Assembly: GCA_035942035.1 (NCBI GenBank)
Contig: DASZDK010000077.1
Location: 1 to 36,386, forward strand
Direction of reading: 5' to 3'
From: JAHWJR01 sp035942035
Lineage (GTDB): Bacteria > Actinomycetota > Acidimicrobiia > Acidimicrobiales > CADCSY01
DNA length: 36,386 nt
Positions 8,370 to 18,296 of this stretch are shown here, piece by piece (position 1 is the first letter of the stretch; every line of letters starts with the position of its first letter). The position numbers were made by a program, and so were the translations under genes. The notes under the pieces were generated by a model that made no database searches, was not told the DNA's origin, and saw only the letters and a list, made by a program, of their open reading frames with translations.

Positions 8370-8411
8370 TCCCGGGGGACGTCGGTGACCAGATCGGCGT
8401 GTCCCCCGGGA
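8370..8411. terminator. Bidirectional hairpin terminator
   Basis: TCCCGGGGGAC (8370-8380) and GTCCCCCGGGA (8401-8411) are perfect 11-bp inverted repeats around a 20-nt loop. They lie exactly between the convergent cupredoxin stop (8369) and the channel gene stop (8420). There is no T-tract, as is common in actinobacteria, so termination strength is inferred. Confidence 0.72.
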
Positions 8412-8419
8412 CGTCCACC

Positions 8420-9331
8420 TCATCCTCGCTGAGCCGGCTCGGGCCGCTGCCCGTCGGACGAGCTCTTGCCGTTCTCCAGGAGACGGCCGAGGGGCGCATC
8501 GATGGCCGGCTCGGGAATGGGTTCCGGCGCGACCGTCACCGGCTGGTCGGCACGACCCACCCACGCGTAGGACAATCCGACCAACAGACCACCGCCGACG
8601 ATGTTGCCGGGGACCGTCCATGCCAAGTTGCGCCAAAGGTGGCCCCAGGCGGCGTGGTCCTGAAAGATGCCGAGTCCGAACACCGTCATGTTGGCGACCG
8701 AGTGCTCGAAACCCGATGCGATGAACGCCAAGAGCGCCCACCACAGCACCACCAGCTTGGCGGTGTCACTGCGGGTCCGTCCCGCCATCCACAGGGCCAG
8801 GCACACCAGGGCGTTGCAGAGCACCGAGCGCCAGAACAGCTGGGTGCCGGTAGCCAGGTTCTTGGCCTCCACCGCCCCTGCGATCAGCGCCTCGGCAGGC
8901 CCCAGCTTTCCGGCGGAGCCAGCGGTGCCGAGGGTTCCGCCGGCGTGAACCATGGCGGCGAAGCCAATGGAACCGATCAGGTTGCCGACGAGAGACGCCA
9001 CCCAGACCGCCATCAAGCCACCGAGGCCGATGGCGCGGGCGGAGAGGCCCTGCAGCATGTACATCACGTTGCCGGTGAAGAGCTCGGCGCCGGCGAAGAC
9101 CACCAACGTCAGGGCCACCCCGAACACCGCGCCCTGGACCAGCTTGCCCGCCGGCGCGTTCGCCGCCACGAAGGGACCGGCCACGCTGGCCAGCAACACG
9201 ACGGCCACCCCCACGTAGGCGCCGGCCAGCGCGGAGGCCGCCAGGTAGCGAGGCAGGCGACGAACCTGCATCGCCTTGGTCCGGGCAAGGGCGGACGACT
9301 CATCGAGTGCATCGGGGATGGGGATGGGCAC
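8420..9331 (-). CDS. Formate/nitrite transporter (FNT) family channel
   Basis: A 303-residue integral membrane protein of the FocA/NirC family, pentameric channels for small monovalent anions such as formate or nitrite. Six hydrophobic segments are visible, with family signatures AGAELFTGNVMYM, FWRSVLCNALVCLALWMAGR and FIASGFEHSVANMTVFGLG. The NALVCLALWMA region resembles NirC/FocA helix 4. The start is GTG at 9331, decided by a strong AGGAGG six bases upstream; the frame is open to 9373 but that extension is not conserved-looking. A 50-residue hydrophilic tail is rich in Pro and Ser. Substrate cannot be decided from the sequence. It is convergent with the cupredoxin and divergent from the metallothionein-like gene. 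Confidence 0.9.
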   Translation of the reverse strand: MPIPIPDALDESSALARTKAMQVRRLPRYLAASALAGAYVGVAVVLLASVAGPFVAANAPAGKLVQGAVFGVALTLVVFAGAELFTGNVMYMLQGLSARAIGLGGLMAVWVASLVGNLIGSIGFAAMVHAGGTLGTAGSAGKLGPAEALIAGAVEAKNLATGTQLFWRSVLCNALVCLALWMAGRTRSDTAKLVVLWWALLAFIASGFEHSVANMTVFGLGIFQDHAAWGHLWRNLAWTVPGNIVGGGLLVGLSYAWVGRADQPVTVAPEPIPEPAIDAPLGRLLENGKSSSDGQRPEPAQRG

Positions 9332-9633
9332 GGTTCTCCTCCTGCGTGTCGAGGCGCGCTCGAGACGGGGCATCTCGGCTCGCTCGTCACCGAAGCTACG
9401 GTGACCACATTGCCGGCCGAGGTGGGCGCGGTTACCGGCGCTGAACCATTTGCTGACAGCAACGTGGCAGCGATCTCATGGCGAGCTGCCATCAGGTGAT
9501 GAGCGACCTCTTGCGCCCTCGGCGTCTCGCTCGGCCTGCCTCTAGGTGCGGGCCGCATCTTGTTTCATCGTGGTGACACTCGGGAACCTCTAGGCGTCCA
9601 GCTGCGACGGGCTGGCAGGACGAGGAGAAGAAG
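9332..9633. other. Intergenic divergent promoter region
   Basis: No coding sequence is recognised in these 302 bases between the divergent FNT gene and the metallothionein-like gene. The 8-mer CCTCTAGG occurs twice, at 9539-9546 and 9587-9594, 48 bp apart. It is a candidate regulatory element for the metal genes, but it is short and could be chance. No clear -35/-10 pair was found. Confidence 0.35.
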
Positions 9634-9771
9634 ATGGCCGATCAGACGTGCCCGGGATGCGGCATGGAGCCAAGCGTGTGGAAGGGCAACGGCGGCCGGG
9701 GTGTCGTCAAGGACGGCAGCACCTACTGCTGCGAGGAGTGCTCTGAGGGCACGGGCTGCATCTGCGGGTGA
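9634..9771 (+). CDS. Metallothionein-like Cys-rich peptide, 45 aa
   Basis: The frame starts MADQTCPGCGMEPS and ends TYCCEECSEGTGCICG, with seven cysteines (C6, C9, C32, C33, C36, C42, C44) in 45 residues. The Y-C-C-E-x-C ... G-C-x-C tail is the pattern of bacterial metallothioneins of the BmtA/SmtA class, which bind Zn(II), Cd(II) or Cu(I) through clustered thiolates. The N-terminal CPGCGM pair is like a zinc-knuckle or copper-chaperone motif. ATG at 9634 has GAGGAG at 9622-9627. It is followed 37 nt later by the DUF2182 gene on the same strand and then by a Csp copper-storage gene, which favours copper. It is shorter than characterised BmtA-type proteins (about 53-56 residues). Metal identity is inferred. 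Confidence 0.8.
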   Translation: MADQTCPGCGMEPSVWKGNGGRGVVKDGSTYCCEECSEGTGCICG

Positions 9772-9808
9772 CCAGTGAACGCCGTTGAGTGGCCATAGGA
9801 GGACGTTG

Positions 9809-10672
9809 ATGTCGAGTACCGAGGTTCTGATCGGTGACGGGCCGGACACGCCGGCAAGGAGCTATCGGGCCCTGCCTCGCCGCTCCACGCTCATGGTCAC
9901 CTTGTCCGTCGTGGTCGTCGCCGTCATCGCCTGGTTCTTCACCCTCCGGATGGCCGGCTCGATGTCCGAGATGGTCAACGGCCTGGGCCAGGTGGGGCGA
10001 CGGATGCCCAACGAGATGGGCATCGGGCGGTTCCTCTTGATGTGGAGCGTGATGATGGTCGCCATGATGGCCCCCGCGGTGGTTCCCGCAGCCTTGGCCC
10101 ATCGGTTGGTGCTGCGGCACCGTGGGGAGAGCGCCGTCTCCAGCGCTGCCTTCGTCACCGGCTTCCTGGGGGTGTGGTCGGTCGTCGGCGTGGTCTATCT
10201 CCTGCCCTTCCTGTGGTTCCGTGGGCTTGCTGCCGACGCCGCCGACTCGTGGTGGCTGCCGGTTGTGGCCGGCTCGGTCCTCGTGGTTGCCGGGGGCTAC
10301 CAGTTCAGCCGCCGGAAGGCCCATTGTCAGGGAGCGTGCTGTGCCCCGGTGATGCTCGCCCTGCACAACGATGCCGGCACAGGGCCGGCGAGCGCACTAC
10401 GGACTGGGGTGGACCACGGCATCCACTGCCTCGGCTGCTGCTGGGCGCTGATGGCGGTCCTGCTGGTCGTCGGCCTCATGAACATCGTGTGGATGATCGC
10501 GCTGTCACTGCTCTTCCTGGTCGAGAAGCACTCGCCCAAGGCGTTGGCCTTCGGCCGGGTCCTCGGCGTCGCCCTGGTCGTCCTCGGCGTTGCGGTGATG
10601 ACCCAGCCCGATCTGCTGCACAAGGTCTCCGGAGCCGGCACCGAGGGGCCGCCGCCCATGGAGATGCGTTGA
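9809..10672 (+). CDS. DUF2182 integral membrane protein, putative metal-binding
   Basis: A 287-residue multi-pass protein of the DUF2182 family (often labelled predicted metal-binding membrane protein). Visible family blocks are MWSVMMVAMMAPAVVPA, YQFSRRKAHCQGACCAPV, and VDHGIHCLGCCWALMAVLLV followed by GLMNIVWMIALSLLFLVEK. The Met-rich helix (MMVAMMAP) and the HCxGACC and HCLGCC cysteine/histidine clusters suit soft-metal ligation such as Cu(I). About six or seven membrane segments can be seen. ATG at 9809 is chosen over an in-frame TTG at 9785 because AGGAGG lies at 9797-9802. Same-strand neighbours on both sides are Cys-rich small proteins, suggesting one metal-handling unit. Biochemical function of the family is not established. 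Confidence 0.88.
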   Translation: MSSTEVLIGDGPDTPARSYRALPRRSTLMVTLSVVVVAVIAWFFTLRMAGSMSEMVNGLGQVGRRMPNEMGIGRFLLMWSVMMVAMMAPAVVPAALAHRLVLRHRGESAVSSAAFVTGFLGVWSVVGVVYLLPFLWFRGLAADAADSWWLPVVAGSVLVVAGGYQFSRRKAHCQGACCAPVMLALHNDAGTGPASALRTGVDHGIHCLGCCWALMAVLLVVGLMNIVWMIALSLLFLVEKHSPKALAFGRVLGVALVVLGVAVMTQPDLLHKVSGAGTEGPPPMEMR

Positions 10673-10777
10673 CCGGCGCCGACGATGACGTAGACGTCCA
10701 CCGCAGGACGATGACAAGAGGACCACCATCCTTCACCGACTCGCTGACCCGTACACCCAACCCAAGGAGGTAGTGCC

Positions 10778-11191
10778 ATGGCCACTCAGCGGGCCCAGCT
10801 CATCAGCACCCACCCAGGCCCGTTCCCGATGGACGAGAACACGCTGATCGACATCATCGACCGGATCTACGAGTGCGGAAAGACCTGTACGACCTGCGCC
10901 GACGCGTGTCTCGGCGAGGACGATCCCAAGGGTCAAGCGGCCTGCATCACCAGCTGCCAGAACTGTGGCGAGGTCTGCATCACCACCGCCAGAGCGCTGT
11001 CTCGGGTCACCGGCTTCAACCCGGACACCATCCGGCACCTCGTGGAGGCATGCGAGCAGATCTGCCGGATCTGCGCCGATGAGTGCGCCAGCCACGGCGA
11101 CGCGATGGACCACTGCAGAAGGTGTTCGCAGACCTGCCGCGACTGCGCCGATGCATGCCGCTCGTTCCTTCAGGAGCTCCAGGCGGCGTAG
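10778..11191 (+). CDS. csp: Four-helix-bundle copper storage protein (Csp3/DUF326 type)
   Basis: A 137-residue protein with 17 cysteines spaced as x2/x3 pairs along predicted helices: C33, C37, C40, C44; C56, C60, C63, C67; C92, C96, C99, C103; C113, C116, C120, C123, C127. This is the pattern of Csp proteins, tetrameric four-helix bundles that store many Cu(I) ions with thiolates lining the core. No signal peptide or Tat motif is present, so it resembles the cytosolic Csp3 type rather than exported Csp1. AAGGAGG (10764-10770) precedes the ATG. It is downstream of the DUF2182 gene (105-nt gap). It could serve as a cytosolic copper sink or a store for cuproenzymes. Confidence 0.92.
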   Translation: MATQRAQLISTHPGPFPMDENTLIDIIDRIYECGKTCTTCADACLGEDDPKGQAACITSCQNCGEVCITTARALSRVTGFNPDTIRHLVEACEQICRICADECASHGDAMDHCRRCSQTCRDCADACRSFLQELQAA

Positions 11192-11218
11192 CCCTCGGAC
11201 GCTCGGCCGTGCCTCCGA

Positions 11219-13295
<2,077 letters not shown>

Positions 13296-13299
<4 letters not shown>

Positions 13300-14222
13300 C
13301 GTGAGCTGCCCAACACGTCGGTCAGGGCGTCGCTCAGCAGGTTGAGTCCGAGCACGGCGACGGCGATGGCCAGGCCCGGGAACACCGACATCCACCACGC
13401 CACCCGCAGGAAGCGCTGCGCCTGGCTGGCCAGGTACCCCCAGCTCACCACGTTGGGATCCCCCAGCCCGATGAACCCGAGGCTGGCCTCGATCAGCAGG
13501 ACCTGGGCCAGGATCAGCCCCAGGAACGCCAACCCTGCCGGGAGGGCGTTGGGCAGGATGTCCTGCACGACGATGCGCGCTCCCGAGGCACCGCTGGCCC
13601 GAGCTGCCTCCACGAACTCCCGCTCCTTGAGCGAGAGCACCTCCGAGCGCACGACGCGGGCCAGCAGCGCCCACGACGTCAGGCCGAGAACCAGCACCAG
13701 CAGGCCCAGGCCGGCGCCGAAGAAGGCGATGACCACGATGGCGAGGAAGAAGCGGGGGAGCACCTGGAACAGCTCGGTCATGCGCATCAGCAGGTCGTCG
13801 GTCCAGCCCCCGAGGTAGCTGGAGATGGTGCCGATCGCGACGCCGATCACGAGCACGAGCACACCGACCAGGCCGACCACCACCAACGAGGTGCGGGCGC
13901 CGAAGATGACGCCGCTCAGCAGGTCGCGCCCGAGGGCGTCGGTGCCCATGGGATGGGCTCCCGAGGGAGGCGACAGCGACGGGCCCACCACGGCGAAGGG
14001 GTCGAACGGGGCCAGTACGGGCGCGAGCAGCCCCACCGCCACGACGGCGCCGGTCAGGGCGATCCCCACCACGCCCGCCGGCCGCCGGAGGAGCCGCCGC
14101 ACGATCCGCCGGCGGGAGGTGGCGACTGCGGCCCCGAGCCGGACCGCAGGCAACTCGGTGCCGGCGGAGGCGTCGACGTCCCGGTCGAGGGAGGTGGCGT
14201 CGGGGCCGGTGGGCGCGCTCAA
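13296..14222 (-). CDS. dppC: Peptide ABC transporter permease (DppC/OppC)
   Basis: Inner-membrane permease, 308 residues. It has the N-terminal OppC-type segment (RRLLRRPAGVVGIALTGAVV), then the periplasmic loop HPMGTDALGRDLLSGVIFGAR and the binding-protein-dependent transport core with the EAA loop FVEAARASGASGARIVVQDI. About six membrane helices are visible. No ATG fits; TTG at 14222 overlaps the dppB stop as TTGA and gives a protein of normal length, so translational coupling from dppB is likely. An upstream open frame exists but overlaps dppB completely. Confidence 0.9.
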
Positions 14223-15184
14223 CGGTAGCGAACCCGAGGATCGAGCCAGCGGTAGGCGAAGTCGGTCGCCAGATTGGCCAGCACGACGGCGAAGGCGACC
14301 ACCAGGAAGATGCCGAGCACCACGGGGGTGTCTCGAGACTGCAGGGAGTTGAGCAGCAGGCGCCCGAGGCCCGGCCAGCCGAAGACCACCTCGATGACGA
14401 CGGCACCGGACAGCACGTGGCCGGCTCGGCCCCCGATCACGGTGGCCACCGGCACCAGCGGCCGCCGGAGGGCGTGCTTGAGCATCACCCGGCGCCCGCT
14501 GAGGCCCTTGGCCCTCGCCGTGCGGACATGGTCGCTCGCCAGCTCGTCGGCGAGTCCCGCGCGAGTGAGGCGGTACACGGCTGCCAGCTCCTGCGACGCC
14601 AGCACCACGGCTGGCAGGGCGAGGTGGTGAGCGATGTCGAGCAGTGCCGCCAACCCGCCGGCGTTGCTTCCCGGGCTTCGCATGCCCTGCACCGGGAACC
14701 ATCCGGTGCGCAGGGCCAACAACAAGATGGCCAGCTGGCCCAGCCAGAACACCGGCGCGGCGTACACGGCCAGGACGGTGCTGCTGACGGTGGTGTCCCG
14801 CACGCCGTGGGGCCGGGCAGCCACGTAGACGCCGAGCAGCACGCCGCCGATGCTCGACAGCGCCAGGGCGGTGGCACTCAGGAGGATGGTTGCAGGGATC
14901 CGCTCGGCGACGATGTCGGCCACCGGGCGTCCCTGGAGGTAGGACGTGCCCAGGTCGGCCTGGAGCACCCGCCCCGTGTAGGTCAGCAGCTGCTGGGGGA
15001 GGGGCTGGTCCAGGCCGAACTTGGCGCGGATGAAGGCGTAGTACTCGGCGTTACCGCTCTCGCCGGCCAGCGCCAGCACCGGGTCGCCCGGCGCCAAGTG
15101 GATGAGGAGGAAGCCGATGAGCAGGATCGCCGCCGCCGTGGGCACCACCTGGAGGAGGCGCCACCCGACGTAGCGCAGCGTCAC
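14219..15184 (-). CDS. dppB: Peptide ABC transporter permease (DppB/OppB)
   Basis: Inner-membrane permease, 321 residues, starting VTLRYVGWRLLQVVPTAAAI. It shows the OppB/DppB pattern: first helix, LAPGDPVLALAGESG, the GTSYLQGRPVADIVAERIPA loop, and the cytoplasmic coupling EAA-like loop HVRTARAKGLSGRRVMLKHA. The end WLDPRVRYR is the family's usual C-terminus (LDPRIRY). The start is GTG at 15184, overlapping the binding-protein stop by 4 nt (GTGA). Confidence 0.93.
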   Translation of the reverse strand: MTLRYVGWRLLQVVPTAAAILLIGFLLIHLAPGDPVLALAGESGNAEYYAFIRAKFGLDQPLPQQLLTYTGRVLQADLGTSYLQGRPVADIVAERIPATILLSATALALSSIGGVLLGVYVAARPHGVRDTTVSSTVLAVYAAPVFWLGQLAILLLALRTGWFPVQGMRSPGSNAGGLAALLDIAHHLALPAVVLASQELAAVYRLTRAGLADELASDHVRTARAKGLSGRRVMLKHALRRPLVPVATVIGGRAGHVLSGAVVIEVVFGWPGLGRLLLNSLQSRDTPVVLGIFLVVAFAVVLANLATDFAYRWLDPRVRYR

Positions 15185-16833
15185 TGCTCACAGAACGCTG
15201 TCTCGGCGAAGTGGCCTGCCTCCCCGAAGCCCTGGCAGTCGGTTGTGTACGCACGGGTGGAGACCGTCTCCACCAGCCAGAAGTAGGGCAGCTCCTCCAC
15301 CACGATCTCCTGGATCTGCTCGTAGATCTCGCTGCGGTCGTCCAATTCGACGGTGGTGATGGCCTCGTCGAAGAGGCGGTCGACCTCGGCGTTCTCGTAC
15401 GCCGCGGCGTTGGAGAACGGGACGGGACCGATGTTGGAGGAGATGTACATGCGGCGCACGCCGATCTCCGGGTCGGTGCCGTTGCAGTAGGAGATGACGT
15501 TGGTGTCGAAGTCCCGCTCCTTGAACACCTTGTCGGCGAACACGGGAGGCTCCAGTGCCTCCAGGCTGACCTCGGCGCCGACGTCGGCCAGCTGCGCCCG
15601 GACCAACTCGCCGTACTGCGAGAACGTGGGGAAGCTGAGGAACTCGAAGGCCAACGGCGTGCCGTCGGGGACGCCCTCGACGCCCTTGGCGGTGCGGGTC
15701 CCGCCGTTCTCGCGCACCCAGCCGGCCTCCTCGAGCAGGCGTTCAGCCTCCGCTCGGTCGAACGTGGGCATGTCCAGGCCCTCGGCGTGGCCGAACGGGA
15801 TGCCGCTGTGGATGGGGGCCTCGGCCACCCTGCCTTGATCGAACTCGACACGGGTGAGGAACTGCTTTCGGTCGAGGGCGTGGGCCAGCGCCGTCCTCGT
15901 TTCGACGCTCTGGAAGATGGGCCGCTCGAGGTTGAAGCTGACGGTCATGATGCAGTTGGCACCGCCGGGGTTGACGCTGGTCTCGAGGAACTCGAAGTCG
16001 CCGCTGTCCTGCAGCCGGCTGAGGTCCGGTCCCGGCACCCCGAACAGCCAGTCGACCTCGCCCGACTCGAGCGCGATTACCTGATTCCCCTCCTCGGGGA
16101 TGACCCGCAGCACCACCTGGTCCAGGTACGGAAGGCCTTCCTTGAAGTAGTCCTCGTTGGCGTCGAGCACGATCTCCTGGCCCGGGTCGTAGGACCCGAA
16201 CTGGAACGGCCCCGTGCCCACCGGCTTCAGGTTGGCGGGGTTCTCCTGTGGGTCGGTCCCCTCGTAGACGTGTTGGGGAATGATGGGCGCCTCGGTCACG
16301 TCGAGCTGTTGGAGCAACGGGGCGTAGGGCTCGGTGAAGCGGAACTCGACGGTGTGGTCGTCGGGGGTCTCGATGGACTCGATCGCCGAGCCCACCGAAG
16401 CCTTGGTGCGGGCGTGGAACTCGAGCAGGACCTCCTCGAAGCTGTACTTGACGTCGGCGGAGGTGAAGGGCTCACCGTCGTGCCAGGTGACGTCGTCACG
16501 CAGCTGGAAGCGGTAGAGCGCTCCGTCCTCCTCGATGTCCCACGACTCGGCCAGCTCGGGGACGGGCTCCAGCTCGGGGCTCAGCGCCACCAGCCCGTTG
16601 AACATCAGCTCCGAGGCGGTGTGGACGGCCCCGCTGGTGGTGATGGCCGGGTTCAACTGCCCCGGGTCGGAGTCGATCGCCGCCACGACCGTCCCTCCGC
16701 GAACGGGCTCGCCCGAGGTCGTGGTCGTGGTCGCTGGTTCCTGCGCATTGCCGCCATCGTCGGAGCCGGGACCGGCACAGGACATGGCCACCAAGCTGAA
16801 TACCAGCACGATGACGAGCGCTCGAGCCTTCAT
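15181..16833 (-). CDS. dppA: Peptide-binding lipoprotein of ABC transporter (SBP family 5)
   Basis: Extracytoplasmic solute receptor of 549 residues. The start MKARALVIVLVFSLVAMSCA is a lipoprotein signal with lipobox A-M-S-C at C19, followed by an acidic, Thr-rich linker (PATTTTTSG). Family 5 features follow: VVAAIDSDPGQLNPAI, LAESWDIEEDGALYRFQLRD, DVTWHDGEPFTSADVKYSFE and VGTGPFQFGSYDPGQEIVLD. ATG at 16833 is chosen over an upstream in-frame start because it begins a clean signal peptide and has AAGGGGG about eight bases upstream. It is the first gene of the importer operon. Ligand is probably oligopeptides, but family 5 also includes nickel and glycan binders. Confidence 0.93.
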   Translation of the reverse strand: MKARALVIVLVFSLVAMSCAGPGSDDGGNAQEPATTTTTSGEPVRGGTVVAAIDSDPGQLNPAITTSGAVHTASELMFNGLVALSPELEPVPELAESWDIEEDGALYRFQLRDDVTWHDGEPFTSADVKYSFEEVLLEFHARTKASVGSAIESIETPDDHTVEFRFTEPYAPLLQQLDVTEAPIIPQHVYEGTDPQENPANLKPVGTGPFQFGSYDPGQEIVLDANEDYFKEGLPYLDQVVLRVIPEEGNQVIALESGEVDWLFGVPGPDLSRLQDSGDFEFLETSVNPGGANCIMTVSFNLERPIFQSVETRTALAHALDRKQFLTRVEFDQGRVAEAPIHSGIPFGHAEGLDMPTFDRAEAERLLEEAGWVRENGGTRTAKGVEGVPDGTPLAFEFLSFPTFSQYGELVRAQLADVGAEVSLEALEPPVFADKVFKERDFDTNVISYCNGTDPEIGVRRMYISSNIGPVPFSNAAAYENAEVDRLFDEAITTVELDDRSEIYEQIQEIVVEELPYFWLVETVSTRAYTTDCQGFGEAGHFAETAFCEQ

Positions 16834-16854
16834 GTGGTGACCCCCTTGTCGATC

Positions 16855-16873
16855 GGCGCCGCCCCCCGGCGCC
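16855..16873 (-). promoter_or_regulatory. GC-rich hairpin in the leader of the peptide-importer operon
   Basis: GGCGCC (16868-16873) and GGCGCC (16855-16860) flank a 7-nt C/G-rich loop and would form a 6-bp hairpin in the mRNA just upstream of the AAGGGGG ribosome site of the binding-protein gene. It could modulate translation or transcription. The structure is seen; the function is a guess. Confidence 0.3.
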
Positions 16874-17026
16874 AAAGCAGCAGGATGCTAGCGGCGCAGG
16901 TCGAGTGATGCCCTGCGCCGATCACCGTCCGGGCAACCCCATTCGCCGGTGGTCAGCCACGTGCCCCGCTGATGGGTGTCAGCAGGCTGTTGTCATGACC
17001 TCCGAACCCCGATGGCGGCGATCACG

Positions 17027-17977
17027 TCAGCGCTGCACCAGGGGATGCTCCATTTCGAGAGGGTCGAGCGCCGGTTTCAGGCCGGCCGCCCGAGCGGCGT
17101 CGACGACCCCGTCGATGACGGCCCGCACCGCCGGCCGGCCGACGCTCGCTCGGCGGTACGCAAGCTCGATGGTGCGATGGAGGGTCTGTGCGAGGTCACG
17201 GACGGCGACGCCGGCGGGAACGTCGATGAGCCCGAGGTCGGGTACCAGGGCCACACCGGCCCCACCGGCCACGAGCCGCAGGGTGGCGGGGTAGCCGTCG
17301 ACCTGGTGACGGATCACTGGCTCGAACCCGGCTTCGCGACAAGCCTGCACCACGCAGCGCCCGCAGCTCATGTGCGCCGGCGAAGCCACGAACGGACGGT
17401 GGCACAGCGACGCCAGGTCGACCACCGGGTCGGCCTCCTCTGTCACCGGGACCACGAGGCGGAACTGCTCCCGACCGAGCACCAGGTACTCCAAGCCGTC
17501 CTCTCGGGGCCCCGGCGCGTGGGGATAGTCCAGGACGAAGGCGAGATCGACCTCGCCCAGCCGGAGCGCGTCCGGCACCTCGTCGGGGTCGAGCTCACGG
17601 GACCCGACCACGAGGTCCGGGTGGCGGTGAGCCAGCAGGGCGACGACGTCGGGGATGAGCGCCGACGCCACCGACTCGAACACGGCCAGACGCACCTCGC
17701 CGCGGGGGCCCGCAGCGACCTCCTCGAGTGCGGCCTCGGTGGCCTCGACCCTGGCCAGGATGTCGTCGGCGTGGCGCACCAGCTCCCGGCCCACGTCGGT
17801 CAACCGCACGCTGCGTCCGACTCGCTCGAGTACCGGAAGCCCAGTCGCCCGCTCCAGCGCGGCCACCTGCTGGGACACTGCGGAGGCGGTGTAGCCGAGA
17901 GCGTCTGCCGCCGCTGCGATGGTTCCCCGAGCGGCGATCTCACGGATGGTTCGCAGCAGGCGGAGGGTGAGCTCCAT
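17027..17977 (-). CDS. LysR-family transcriptional regulator
   Basis: A 316-residue LysR-type regulator. The winged helix-turn-helix is at 1-60 (LRTIREIAARGTIAAAADAL, GYTASAVSQQVAALERATGL), followed by the linker helix and a substrate-binding-like effector domain from about residue 88 (GEVRLAVFESVASALIPDVV). A cysteine-containing segment, SPAHMSCGRCVVQACREAGF, sits in the effector domain; close Cys pairs occur in several actinobacterial LysR proteins and need not be redox-active. GTG at 17980 directly precedes the ATG at 17977. No Shine-Dalgarno is visible. It lies upstream of and in line with the peptide-importer operon (193-nt gap), so that operon is a possible target, as is the divergent zinc-ribbon gene. 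Effector unknown. Confidence 0.92.
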   Translation of the reverse strand: MELTLRLLRTIREIAARGTIAAAADALGYTASAVSQQVAALERATGLPVLERVGRSVRLTDVGRELVRHADDILARVEATEAALEEVAAGPRGEVRLAVFESVASALIPDVVALLAHRHPDLVVGSRELDPDEVPDALRLGEVDLAFVLDYPHAPGPREDGLEYLVLGREQFRLVVPVTEEADPVVDLASLCHRPFVASPAHMSCGRCVVQACREAGFEPVIRHQVDGYPATLRLVAGGAGVALVPDLGLIDVPAGVAVRDLAQTLHRTIELAYRRASVGRPAVRAVIDGVVDAARAAGLKPALDPLEMEHPLVQR

Positions 17978-17980
17978 CAC

Positions 17981-18011
17981 CGGGACGATAATCCCGATGC
18001 ATAAGTAATGC
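17981..18011. promoter_or_regulatory. Palindromes in the LysR upstream region, candidate operator
   Basis: Two inverted repeats lie between the LysR start and the divergent gene: CGGGA-N6-TCCCG (17981-17996), touching the LysR start codon, and GCAT-N5-ATGC (17999-18011). LysR proteins bind interrupted dyads of about this size near their own promoter, often controlling a divergent gene too. The local AT-rich stretch stands out from the surroundings. The palindromes are seen directly; binding is inferred. Confidence 0.45.
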
Positions 18012-18073
18012 TAAGGGGTATGCGGACGAAGACTTCGCTGGTCTTACGGCCGGGCCCGTGTCACGGTGACGCC

Positions 18074-18263
18074 ATGTTCGATCTGTGGTGCCCCACCTGC
18101 GGCCTGACCTTCCTGGTGGGCCCGCGCCGCCTCATCACCCAGGAACACCAACCGCGGTCCCGTCGGGCGCGCGCGTTGCCCGAACGACCACGTCACGGTG
18201 GTCGAGTTCCACCTCCCGGCTCCAGCAGCGCAGGACGCTCCCTGCCCGGGGAGCGCGGCGTAG
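18074..18263 (+). pseudogene. Small zinc-ribbon protein, one frameshift
   Basis: ATG at 18074 opens MFDLWCPTCGLTFLVGPRRL with a CPTC zinc-knuckle half, continuing ITQEH. The partner half RCPNDHVTVVEFHLPAPAA lies one frame over and ends at TAG 18261-18263. Removing one C at 18148-18149 joins them as QEHNRGPVGRARCPNDH and gives a 62-residue protein with two metal-binding knuckles (C6/C9 and a Cys-plus-Asp/His half). As written the frame runs on into unrelated sequence to 18328. Function unknown; proteins like this are common unnamed actinobacterial ORFs. The fit of the two halves in spacing and composition is good, but I do not recognise a named family. Confidence 0.5.
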
Positions 18264-18296
18264 ACCGACCGAACGTGGTTGGGCGCTTACGGCGGG

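Noticed and set aside
10711..10773. 20-codon ORF (MTRGPPSFTDSLTRTPNPRR) ending at the csp ribosome site
   Set aside because: Could be a leader peptide, but it has no Cys/His content, no strong ribosome site and no attenuator-like structure; most likely chance.
15211..16908. 565-codon frame antisense to the binding-protein gene
   Set aside because: Composition of a shadow frame; the minus-strand lipoprotein is unambiguous.
16992..16999. GTCATGAC palindrome between LysR and the peptide importer
   Set aside because: An 8-bp palindrome alone is expected by chance; no second copy found nearby.
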